A stretch of 64,000 bases of DNA from Saccharomycopsis fibuligera x Saccharomycopsis cf. fibuligera (Eukaryota; Ascomycota; Saccharomycetes; Ascoideales; Saccharomycopsidaceae): NCBI GenBank assembly GCA_001936135.1, contig CP012809.1:2901501-2965500 (forward strand). The letters are read 5' to 3'. The notes below the pieces were generated by a model, which saw only the letters and a program-made list of their open reading frames with translations, made no database searches and was not told the origin of the DNA. Position 1 is the stretch's first letter. Every line of letters starts with the position of its first letter. The position numbers were made by a program, and so were the translations under genes. Of this stretch, positions 10,335-19,898 are shown piece after piece.

Positions 10335-11012
10335 ATGGCCACACCCACAATGAGCTCACCATCACCAGCGGCAGCAGCAACAGCAGCAGCCGGCGGCTCG
10401 GTAACCGCGGTAGAGAATGCTGACAATTGCGCCCTTCAAAGGACTACCGCTGAGTTTCTTGCCCGCTATCTAACAACAACCGCCACAGCCCGAGTGTTGA
10501 TCCTCGACATTTGCGGAGACTTTGACGTCCAGTTGATGGTATCTGCCATTAGCGCCCTAATTAGCGAAAATGGCGCCAAAACCAGTACAAACATATACGA
10601 CAGACAAAGCAACGCCCACCACACTAACGTCAACGTCAACGTCAACAAGACGATGATAGCGCCCTACTTGGCGCGGGTGAGCTACGTGCGGTGCCCGCTG
10701 CTCCGCGCTGCCGCTGAGCGGATCCTGGTGGTGCCACAGTGGGGCGCGGTGCTGGTAGAAGCGACAGCAGCAGCGGCAACAGCAGCAGCAGAAGTGGCAG
10801 CAGTGGCGGTTATTCAAATGAACCGCTGGCTATTTCGCGCATTGGCGGCTCATGAACTCAGCGCTGCCCAGGTGAATGCCCAGTGCGTGAGGTTTCTTAT
10901 TGCTGCAAAGCAGGCGGCTGAAGAGAGCGGTGCCAGAGTGGTGTTGGTGGATACTGAAAAATCAGCTTTGCGCGATGCGCTTGTCGATTACAGTTGCGCG
11001 ACGCTAATATGA
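10335..11012 (+). CDS. Hypothetical protein, weakly like a RecA/Rad51 paralogue
   Basis: An uncharacterised 225-aa protein. After an Ala/Thr/Ser-rich N-terminus there is a hydrophobic strand ending in acid, RVLILDICGDFDVQLMVSAI, like the strand after Walker A in XRCC2-type Rad51 paralogues (VLFIDTDYHFD in human XRCC2). Near the C-terminus a helix rich in Ala and Gln precedes another strand (ARVVLVDTE). No Walker A motif is present, as in Shu-complex paralogues such as Psy3. The gene is clearly more GC-rich than its neighbours and has several Ala runs. Three CTG codons fall in hydrophobic stretches, which weakens the model if CTG is Ser. It is divergent from REV7. Function not assigned; a chance GC-rich frame cannot be excluded. 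Confidence 0.5.
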   Translation: MATPTMSSPSPAAAATAAAGGSVTAVENADNCALQRTTAEFLARYLTTTATARVLILDICGDFDVQLMVSAISALISENGAKTSTNIYDRQSNAHHTNVNVNVNKTMIAPYLARVSYVRCPLLRAAAERILVVPQWGAVLVEATAAAATAAAEVAAVAVIQMNRWLFRALAAHELSAAQVNAQCVRFLIAAKQAAEESGARVVLVDTEKSALRDALVDYSCATLI

Positions 11013-11173
11013 TGGGCGACGCTAGTCGCAAGAAAATAAGAGACTGTTACTTTTCTAACGTTGAGATCAGCATTGGAATTGATTTTGATACCTCATTGAT
11101 GTTGATGTTAATGCTGATCTTGATCTTGGTTGTCTCTTTTGTTCTCTTCGTGTCCGTGTTGCTGGATGGCAGC

Positions 11174-11427
11174 GCCACAGTTGTGCAATAACAGAAACTG
11201 TGGCTCCAGGAGTGCGTGTCCCAACATGGCCGTCGCCCATAAACGCTGGACTGTGGCGGGCCAGTGCACGCTGCTTACGCTAGAACGCTGCGATTTTCCG
11301 CGGCTAGCCGGCAGCCGGACAGCAGCTGTGGCATCGCATCTATCACATGGCATGGCGCAAATACAGGCGGATTTCGGAGCGCAACTGCAAGAAGGACGAT
11401 GCTCAGAATTCTAATGCAAACTGTGAC
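11174..11427. promoter_or_regulatory. Cluster of Met31/Met32-like boxes
   Basis: A full AAACTGTGGC, the S. cerevisiae Met31/Met32 consensus, lies at 11195-11204. Related boxes are AACTGTGGC in inverse orientation at 11174-11182, ACTGTGGC at 11250-11257, CTGTGGC at 11326-11332 and AAACTGTGAC at 11418-11427. They sit about 260 to 510 bases before the bZIP start. That they bind Met31/Met32-type zinc fingers here is inference. Confidence 0.55.
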
Positions 11428-11610
11428 TGAGAGTATGTCAATTTCACATCCTGGAGTTACTGCTTCTGCTACCGTTCCTGTTCCTGGTGCTGCTACCTTA
11501 GTCCCTGTGGAAACCTTTATTTATACACACACACAAACACACAACCCAAATCCCATATATTTAAACTCTGCATTTCCCTTACCCCCGCCTTGTTTCTTAC
11601 CTCATCTGGC

Positions 11611-11669
11611 TTCTTCTTCTTCTTCTTCTTCTTCTTCTTCTTCTTCTTCTTCTTCTTCTTCTTCTTCTT
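11611..11669. repeat. TTC trinucleotide microsatellite
   Basis: About twenty uninterrupted TTC units followed by a T run, ending 8 bases before TTTCATAATG of the bZIP start. Confidence 0.92.
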
Positions 11670-11686
11670 TTTTTTTTTCTTTCATA

Positions 11687-12011
11687 ATGTCATTTAGGGG
11701 CTTTTCAAACAACCAGCAACAGCAGCAGCCGTCGTCGTCTTCTAAACGCTCTCAGCCAAAAAGTCCCCGTCCAGCTCAAGCTTCAGCTTCCAACGATTTG
11801 TACTCAAACAACTCTCTCTTAGAACAACTTGTTTACGTTGAGACATTCATGCCTGAATTAGATACAGCCAGTAATAACGGTACAACCAACAAGGCAGAAG
11901 ACGATCTTAGCTCTTTTGTTGATAACTCCTTCATTTTCACTGACGAGGAAAAACCGAATCATAACAGCAGCAATAACAACCCGGATGAAAAGGACCATTC
12001 TTTAGCGGGCG

Positions 12012-12071
<60 letters not shown>

Positions 12072-13003
12072 GCAACAACAATAACAATAATCCCGATAGA
12101 TCTAACAGGCCTTTGGCCAATGAACTAGAATATAAGCAAACTTTGCAGCCAGCCCATGATGTCCAGCTGGAAAATAATGGCGCACTTAATACTCGCCCTG
12201 AAAATGGTGATGAAACGCCTAGATTTGCAATCCCACTGGGAGCCAAATCATCACTAGAAAAAGCTGGGCTTTCAAGTGCTCAAATAGATCTATTAGCAAC
12301 TTTAGTGTCCCAACATCAAAATGGCGTTAATGCTAGCAATAATAACACCAACAGCAATAGCAGCAGTACTAATGTGCCTGCGCCCATGACAATCACTTCA
12401 TCATTTGGCCAAAATAATATATATAATCAATCTACTAGTCCCTCAGTGTCTGCTGCTAGTCCACCTGGTAGTAATTTCTTCTCTGGTCAAGGATCTAACC
12501 ACAGCTATGAAACTTTGATAAACCAGCATCAGCATCAGCATCAGCATCAACCAAGCTTTTCAGCAACATCTCCAAGCCAGTTATTTGCCAGCACAATCTC
12601 ACAACACCAACCACAAGACCCGTTCCATCATCCTGATGCCGCTTCTCCAAATGACTCAATAAGCAGCTCTCAGACGCCAAATAGTCATAGTGCTGATCCA
12701 TACGCTGGCAATCAAGCAACAGTGGATACCGACAAGCGCCGAAGAAATACCGCTGCATCAGCTAGATTCAGAATCAAGAAAAAACTCAAAGAACAAAAAC
12801 TCGAGCGAGATGTTAAAGAATTGAAAGATTTAGCAAGTGCATTGGAACTGAAAATTAAGAATTTGACAATGGAAAATAATTTGTTAAAAAATTTGATTGT
12901 TGAGAAAAATATTAGAAAGAGTAATCAAGAAGTGGAAAATATGAAGAAAAGAGCACTTGGAAATTTTGGTTTAGAGGATGATGTTAAAAAGGAAAATCAA
13001 TAA
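11687..13003 (+). CDS. bZIP transcription factor, Met4/Met28/Cys-3 type
   Basis: A nuclear regulator, probably of sulfur amino-acid metabolism. The C-terminal bZIP (from about residue 350) has the basic region RRRNTAASARFRIKKK, in which NTAASARFR is the form seen in Neurospora Cys-3 and the Met4/Met28 group, followed by a leucine-type zipper (ELKDLASALELKIKNLTMEN). The rest of the 438 residues is mostly Asn/Ser/Gln-rich, with a poly-Asn run of about 20 (12012-12070) and a His-Gln repeat near 12523-12550. An acidic patch around residues 70-90 (DDLSSFVDNSFIFTDEE) could activate transcription. I chose ATG 11687 because upstream codons come from a TTC microsatellite. The upstream AAACTGTGGC cluster supports a sulfur-regulon role and possible self-regulation. 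Met4 and Met28 cannot be told apart here. Confidence 0.8.
12012..12070. repeat. AAT trinucleotide repeat coding for poly-Asn
   Basis: About twenty AAT codons in frame inside the bZIP gene. Nearly pure AAT, so likely to vary in length between strains. Confidence 0.92.
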
Positions 13004-16000
13004 TTCAATAATTGTTATATTTTTTCTTCTTTTGTATTCTTTCTTACACTGACATTTATTCCATCTTTATGATTCATCTGGTTGTTTTTTCTTCATTTAT
13101 TTTGGCTTCTTTTGGTTTCTTTGTTACTTATTTATTTCATTTAGTTATTTTTTGGGTTCCCAATGTATTTATTATGTTCTTTACGGTATTGCGCTTGTTT
13201 TCTATGATTATTTTATTTTATTTTATTTTATTTTTTTTTTTTTTACATATATATCTACTTTCATTTCTTTGGCTTATATTACTACTATTAACATCCACTA
13301 CACTAATTCTAACTAATCTGTTTACTTGTCTTTTCGTTCTTCCAAAACATTTTGTTTGTAATTTTTGTGTTATTTATTTATTTATTTTTTTTTTTTTTTT
13401 CGTCTGCAGAATTTCGTGCATGAGTCATCGTAAAATATGTCACGATATTACTATAATTTCTCGTATCAAACCAAACCCAGCTATCCAAGTAAGTAAAAGC
13501 ACAAAATATTTCCCTTCCCCTTCTGTGTGTTTGTTTATTGTTAATGTTTGATCCATAAGATAGTAATAAGCAATAATAGTAGCAGAGAAATTGTTGACCT
13601 AGCGATGAGCAGCCACCATGAGCGGTCGCTGCTAGCCAGCTGTGCTTCATGATTCTAAACCCGCCGCTGCTGCTAACATGCATCATGCAAGATAGCGGGA
13701 AGCTGTCAAGCAGGTTTGCAAAAAACAAAAAAAAAAAAAAAAAAAAAAAAATGAGAATTAGAACAAGAAAGTTAAAACTGGAACAACAAAAGAACAAAAG
13801 AAATAAATTTTTGGTTTTTAAATCATTGTGCGGAATCTTTTGCTCACAAAAGTTGAGTCCATAAATAAATAGAAAATTTCAGAGGGTTGAGCACTCACTG
13901 TACTACTTTCGACGTTGGAATGAGTGTATAGTAAAGTGAAGCGGGTCAAATTTCATTATTTGCATAGACGTTTGCTTTTTTTTTTTTTTAACCTATTATT
14001 ATTTACTCAAGTGTTCGTTAACTAGCAGATTCCTTTGCTTGCGCTCACCCAGGGGACCCAGCGAAGAAATAATTCGTTTCTTCTACATTTCGACTTGCAT
14101 CACAATAGTGTAGAAAAAAAAAAAAAGAAAAAAACTGTAGCCTGTTTGGCTTTCGCTCCTCCCTCGAGCTCGTCGTTTATAGGTTCGGTCTTTTTTCAAA
14201 TTACTTCCAAACACGAACAGTACACTTCCTAACGCATTACTAGTAATTGCTGATTTGGCAAACTCTACTGGCCCCATCTTGGAATGTCATCCTTTCTTGC
14301 ATACTCTTTTATTCAAGTTTAACCGCCAGCATTTAAATGTTGCTTTAAGTTTCAATTATGCGCACTAGGAAGCTGTCAAATATATGTATAGTACTATACC
14401 TACAAATCACTGAAAACGGTCATATTCAAATACACAGTCAATGCGCCAAATGCAATAATCTAACCAATTGCCACATTAAGTAACATGTAATTAAAACAAC
14501 AACATATTATCCATATTGCTGGTATCTGCATTTATACACAGTTACGAGCACCGTGAAAGAAGAAAAAAAACCCTTGACTTTCAATCATCATAACCAAGTA
14601 TATTTGAAGTTGGCTCGAGAATGCTATAACGCATTCAAAATCAAGTGATTACCATCGCGTGTGTATAGTGTAGGTAGCGGTATTGAGTCAAGTTGTACCT
14701 CGCATGGATTCAGCACACACCAAAACAAAACATTTTTGTTATCATCTAGATAATAGTAATTTTACTTATCATGTGACCCATAATAGGGCTTTTTGTAGCC
14801 CCCTAAATAGTCCTCTTTGCAACGAAACAAACCGTAAATCTTTTTCGGAAAATTGCGCTAAACATCAGTGATTGCGAAAACTTTGAATTCTATTTCTCCT
14901 AGTCCCAATCGAGTATGTTGTTAGCATTTGTCAGTGCTGTAATATATATTTATATATATATGAAATGCAGAGCTTATGTGGGGCAAATTACCGTGGAAAT
15001 TCAAATTATATGGAAAAAAAGCAAAAAATGACGCACAGACGCATGCAGAATTCTGTGCATGGCGCGGAGAATTCTCGAAAAACAGCGGAAGATTGTAATT
15101 ACGTTGATGCGATGGTCATAATGATATAATTTTCGGGGATACCCGGGGCAAAAATGTCTTGTTTTGTTTACGTCTGCATGCAGTGAAACTTGATCATGGA
15201 TGCAGGGCTGTCAACTTTAAATGTGTTAAAAGTACACACGGATTGAGGGTGGATAGCAGATAGCGGACAAAAAAAACATTAAAGGTTTTGAGATAGCTGA
15301 GCCCAACAGAAACTGAAACAATTGACTCAACTATTGTGGTTACTTTGTTTTGGGGTCATTTATCGGGGAAGTAAAAACTGTAAATAGGCCACAAAAAAAC
15401 AAACTAAGAAAAGCAAGAGCAACCAGCTGAAATGAGTACTAAGTAGACATGAAATACTCTTACAACCATGAATGATCAAAAACGGAATGATTGTTGGATG
15501 GAAAAAGCAATGATAATGGTTTTGGTCGGGATGTTTGGTGCATCCGCGTAGAACACCAAGAGAGAGAAGAGACGACAAGAAACAGGACAAAAATAAATGG
15601 ACAAGAATTCCCAAGAGTTGCTATCATTATCTCGTAAGGAAAGGCAAGGGCATTAATGACAGCGGATTTATTTTGTACGGCTTTCTCCAATTTCGGTTTT
15701 TCGCTATCGCTATCGCTAGCAATTTCATGCAAAGAAAGTGAGTACGCTTGAACTACGTAGATTGGTGGTCTACCGTACACTGTAGTTGATAAGCCACATT
15801 GGCTAAATCTACTGGATTATGCCAACGCTGACAGAAATTGCTGAAGGCATAAGCCGGGGTTTTCATAACTGCCTTTGTAGAGTGGTTATGGTCATTTATG
15901 GGCGAATAATACTTTCAGCCAATGGTGAAGAAGATCTGAATGGCGAAAACTACGGGAACACTCTGAACTGTTGCGGGACTAAAACACAATGCACCATGAC

Positions 16001-16756
16001 ATCGTCGACGGCGCTTGCCAGACACCACGTGAGAATTATGTAAGAATGGGAAATTTGTCTGCTTTGGAGAAGAAGACATCCCAGGACAGCTGCAGAACGC
16101 CCCCTCTAGAAGCACAACTTTGATGCATAAGGATGCATATATATGCTCATTGGTTCCCTAAGGCTCCCTCAGTTTCCATATATATCATCCCCATCCACAT
16201 CCATTCTCTATTCACAATTTCCTTCACGGTTTCAAACGCATTCATCCTCACCACCATCACTATTATCCTATCCACGTATACACTCTCAAACGCAATCCTC
16301 AAGCACACAGCTTATAGTTCCTTTCATTAAAACTATTGTACGCGCACTATCGCACTTGGCACATACTTTTTCCGCCCTCAAGCACCGGTGTTTGAGATCC
16401 TCGCATTAGCCCAAGTTACCGCTCTCGGGGCTGTCTGATACTTCACTGCTATTGTTTCACTTCAAACTTCGGCTTTCACCTGGTTGTTGGATCCTACTAC
16501 TTATCAAACATTGTACTGTTTTCATCCTCTTATCACCCTCAGTGTACGCTATAGAGGTACCTCAAGTATAAATATTATTCATTATCCGAGTCGCTTGCAC
16601 AGTTTAGCTGTACTTTGTTCCTCAGTGGTGAACGATTGTGGACTATTATAAAATCAAAGTAGATGTCTCTTAGACAGATTAAAATTTCCTACTAGAACAA
16701 AACGATCCCCCAATTGCTTGTCAATTTTCAAATTTGAATTATAAAAACATTTAACC
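13004..16756. other. 3.7-kb intergenic region upstream of the VHS2/MLF3-like gene
   Basis: No supportable gene. The first 550 bases are T-rich and give only a hydrophobic pseudo-frame. Poly-A/T runs occur near 13225-13243, 13727-13751 and 14112-14124. Gcn4-type sites TGAGTCA (14684-14690) and TGACTCA (15323-15329) are visible. The last 600 bases are pyrimidine-rich, as in a promoter and leader. Such a long spacer suggests complex control of the downstream gene, or an unseen non-coding RNA. Confidence 0.5.
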
Positions 16757-18742
16757 ATGTCAGTCTCCGTCCAACAACATCATCACCAGCATACCCATTC
16801 AAACAGCATATCTTCTAGCGAGTCTTTTTATTCATTGCAGTCTTCTCCAAAGCTAGCAGCAGCAGCAGCAGCAGCAGCAGCACCTGAATTTGAAGCAAAA
16901 CCAAGAACTGTTAATATATCACCTAAGCTTGAAGCTCCTGCTCTTCCAACCAACAACAACAACAACAGCAAAAAACAAGTCAAATCATCACCATTCACCC
17001 CACGCAGTCATCATTACAACAGTAATAACAGAAACGCATCAAGCACAACTCTCACTCGCAGTAACAGTAACGCTACTTCGATTTTTGAAAGAGACGTTGA
17101 ATGCAGTCCTTTCAGTAGCAGTTACAGTAATAGCAATGGTAGTGGAGTTTTCAGTCTTAGTAATATTTCATTGAATAATTTGCCTGCTCACCGCAAAAGT
17201 GAGAATTTCATTCCTCCAGCACTAAACGCTAGTGTGGAAGCATTGGTCGGTAATGGAAACTCATTAGCTAATAATAACACTTCTGCAAATAATAATTTCA
17301 ACAATATCAAGAACAAGCAGATTGATATAATACAGGCAAATAGAAGACCTTCTGAAGTGCTAGCTGCTAACTTTCCCCACTCTTCGCCATCTCAATCCCA
17401 CTCTTCCGCTAATATCTCTCGTCATCATAGCTATAGTTATCAAAATCAAAATCTGAATCAATATTACCACCATAGAAAAAGTGATGTTGGATTTTCCCCA
17501 TTCAGATCTAACTCAATGTTCAGCGCCGCCACCAGCAATGCATGCTCTCCTGCAGCAGCTCCTACACCTGCATCAACATCAACATCAACATCACCATCAC
17601 CAAAGTCATTCTGCAGAGGATCCCCGGTTTCAGTCAGAAGATTCAATAGCCTTGCTTCATCGTGTATGTCATCATCACCATCAACTAGAAAGTGTAGTGT
17701 TGCTGGCAATACAGGAAATATCTCAGTGGAGGATCTAGTGAGAGAAAGAAATAATAAAAATTCAACTGTGGTTTCTTTTTACTCGTATTCTGACTACTTG
17801 CAAGAAGAAGAGCAAGAAAAACAGCAGCAGCAGCAAAAGGTCAACGATGGTGATGTTTTCCATCATAATCATCACCTTTATCCATCCTCATCATTAGTCA
17901 AGTCAAATAGTTGTGCTAATGGGAATGGAAATGCTACTCCTGTGACTCCAATGAATTTGTTTACTGAATCTGAAATTAGTTCCAGAAAATCATCCATTTC
18001 TAAAATTTTGTTCAGTAACAATACTAGCGGTGCTAATGGACAAAAAAGAAACTTACTGACCACGTCGTTGGTGAAAAGAAGCAAATCAGTAGGTGGCGCC
18101 AATGCCAATGCCAATGCCAATGCTATAGCAAGCGGTAGTGCTAGTAACACCAGCACCAATAGTAACGATGGCAGCCTTTATAATCATTCAAACAACCTGA
18201 ATATTCAAATATTCGACGAATTACGCTTCAAAAGTATGATGACTCGCAAAATGTCGAATTTGGATAATACATTACATGAATTTGTCGTTGCTTCACCTGT
18301 TTCACCTGCTTCGCCTTCATCGACGTCTAAACGTAATGATAATAATACCAGCAGTACCCCAAAGATACCAGACTCCCCAACTGCGTCCCCAATTGTTGCT
18401 AGCCGGGCATTTTTTGGCATTTCTGGCAATAAAAGTAGCGTTATTGACAGTGTTTGCGAAGATGGGAATACCAACAATGAAGTCAATGGCTCTCCAACTA
18501 GTGCTATGTCATCACCTATAAGATTGGACCCAATGGATATTGACGTCGATGATGCTGATATCAATGATGATGTTGTTGACCCATTGGATGACTTCGAAAA
18601 TGTGTTGCAGTCTGCATTTAGTTTCAATTATGGAGTTGAGAATAGTATTGGAAATGGAAGTGCCAATGGTGGCGGGTTTATTGTGAGCTCATTAGAAGAA
18701 ACGCTCAAAAGAAACGAAAGGGAGCTTTGGTTGAGAAGATAA
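16757..18742 (+). CDS. VHS2/MLF3-family protein
   Basis: A 661-aa, mostly disordered protein rich in Ser, Asn and His. Three short motifs, spaced as I recall them in S. cerevisiae Vhs2 and Mlf3, place it: SIFERDVE (about 107; Vhs2 has MIFERNVE), HRKSENFIPPALNAS (about 145; HRRTLENFVPPALDAG in Vhs2) and FYSYSDYLQEEE (about 341; FYSYADMLSDD in Vhs2). Vhs2 was found as a high-copy suppressor of a sis2 hal3 G1/S block and has been linked to septin stability; Mlf3 to leflunomide resistance. Many SP and RxxS sites suggest kinase control. Poly-Ala (near 38), an NA repeat (about 450) and an acidic patch near 595 are low complexity. The molecular function of the family is unknown. Confidence 0.72.
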   Translation: MSVSVQQHHHQHTHSNSISSSESFYSLQSSPKLAAAAAAAAAPEFEAKPRTVNISPKLEAPALPTNNNNNSKKQVKSSPFTPRSHHYNSNNRNASSTTLTRSNSNATSIFERDVECSPFSSSYSNSNGSGVFSLSNISLNNLPAHRKSENFIPPALNASVEALVGNGNSLANNNTSANNNFNNIKNKQIDIIQANRRPSEVLAANFPHSSPSQSHSSANISRHHSYSYQNQNLNQYYHHRKSDVGFSPFRSNSMFSAATSNACSPAAAPTPASTSTSTSPSPKSFCRGSPVSVRRFNSLASSCMSSSPSTRKCSVAGNTGNISVEDLVRERNNKNSTVVSFYSYSDYLQEEEQEKQQQQQKVNDGDVFHHNHHLYPSSSLVKSNSCANGNGNATPVTPMNLFTESEISSRKSSISKILFSNNTSGANGQKRNLLTTSLVKRSKSVGGANANANANAIASGSASNTSTNSNDGSLYNHSNNLNIQIFDELRFKSMMTRKMSNLDNTLHEFVVASPVSPASPSSTSKRNDNNTSSTPKIPDSPTASPIVASRAFFGISGNKSSVIDSVCEDGNTNNEVNGSPTSAMSSPIRLDPMDIDVDDADINDDVVDPLDDFENVLQSAFSFNYGVENSIGNGSANGGGFIVSSLEETLKRNERELWLRR

Positions 18743-19898
18743 GAAAATACTATAGGAGAAACTGGCTGGCTGGTCTGTCATACTGTTTTCTACTTTTTTG
18801 TCTGGCTGCTTGCCTGTTTAGAGTATTTAAAGGATTGATTTTACAACTTGCTATCTTTTTTATATTATTTTTTAATCTTTCTTTTATTTGTTTTGTCTGT
18901 TTAGTTCAGTTTTTTCACGTTATATGTTAAATGCTTTTAGGTTACTTCGTCAAATAGTTTTATTTTTGTTTTTATTTTTATTTTTATTTTTTTTTATTTT
19001 TTTTACTAACTCTTCTGTTCTTTTTCTTTTGTTTTGCTTGGCCCGTTTATACTATAGTTTGTCCTTATTGCTTGGTTCAATTGGTTCATTATGTTCATGT
19101 TAAATTCTAATGTTGCCTATTCTTACTTTAATTTTACACTTTAAGTTACTACCACAAAGTTCCTATCCTATTAGCTTCTTAATACCAATCTACTTGTTTT
19201 ATCTACTTAATGTCTTTGTACATTCCTGCTATGTATACCCAATCGCTGCAAATGTTCAATGTTGATAGTCTCAATCAAAGCCTGTAATCCTTCAGAGAGA
19301 GTGCCCCCACGCACGCACCCACTCACACCCCTATTCACTTTGTGGAGTGGGGTGCCACAGCGGAGGCGCGGGGGGTGTCTCGATACATTAAAATACTATA
19401 CAAAAACCAAAGTTTGCGCCATCTGGTGACCGTCTTGCTACTGCTATAATGTGTACAATTGCAAATCTGGAGCACTTGTTTGCTATGCCTGCTTCGGCAA
19501 AGAAGACCAGCTTTGGATAACACATATCTCCATTTTAAGTCCAATATTTATTCATTCACATAATTATTTCAGACGCGTAGCACTGGCTCAGCCGGCCAGA
19601 GAAATCTCAGCCGTAGAACTCGACAAACTCCGCTGCTTCGACAGCGCTATAGAGCCGCACAGTCGAGTTTTTTTTTTTTTTTCGCTCACCGGTAAGCATC
19701 ACCTGAGCACAGGCTCTGGGAGCGCTGCTGCATTTTGCTGTTCTGATTTCCGATTATTCACTTCGCTTCGCTTCACTTCAGCAGAACAGAACAGAAAAGA
19801 ACCCACCTAATTCTTTTCTGAACCCCCCTTTGCTAAAGCCATCTGGAACCCTAATTTTCTTGCCTTTCAAAGACCCTCAGTAATATTACCTGCTCAAG
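18743..19898. other. Spacer between the VHS2/MLF3-like gene and LAT1
   Basis: No gene seen. T-rich runs at 18960-19010 fit 3'-end signals. A C-rich stretch near 19305-19332 (CACGCACGCACCCACTCACACCCC) and a G-rich one near 19350-19376 are the only GC-rich parts and may belong to the LAT1 promoter. Confidence 0.45.

Larger units (their letters stand above)
11013..11686. other. Promoter and leader of the bZIP gene
   Basis: The region before the bZIP start holds five CTGTGGC/CTGTGAC boxes (listed separately), a CA-rich patch near 11520-11540 and a long TTC array running to the start codon. The bZIP frame stays open back to about 11264, but that part encodes only low-complexity sequence, so I treat it as leader. 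Confidence 0.55.

Noticed and set aside
11264-11686. Longer bZIP protein starting upstream
   Set aside because: The added sequence is a translated TTC microsatellite (poly-Ser) and promoter boxes; ATG 11687 is the better start.
13012-13551. 179-codon hydrophobic frame
   Set aside because: It is the translation of a T-rich 3' region (mostly Phe, Leu, Ile), directly after the bZIP stop, with no domain pattern.
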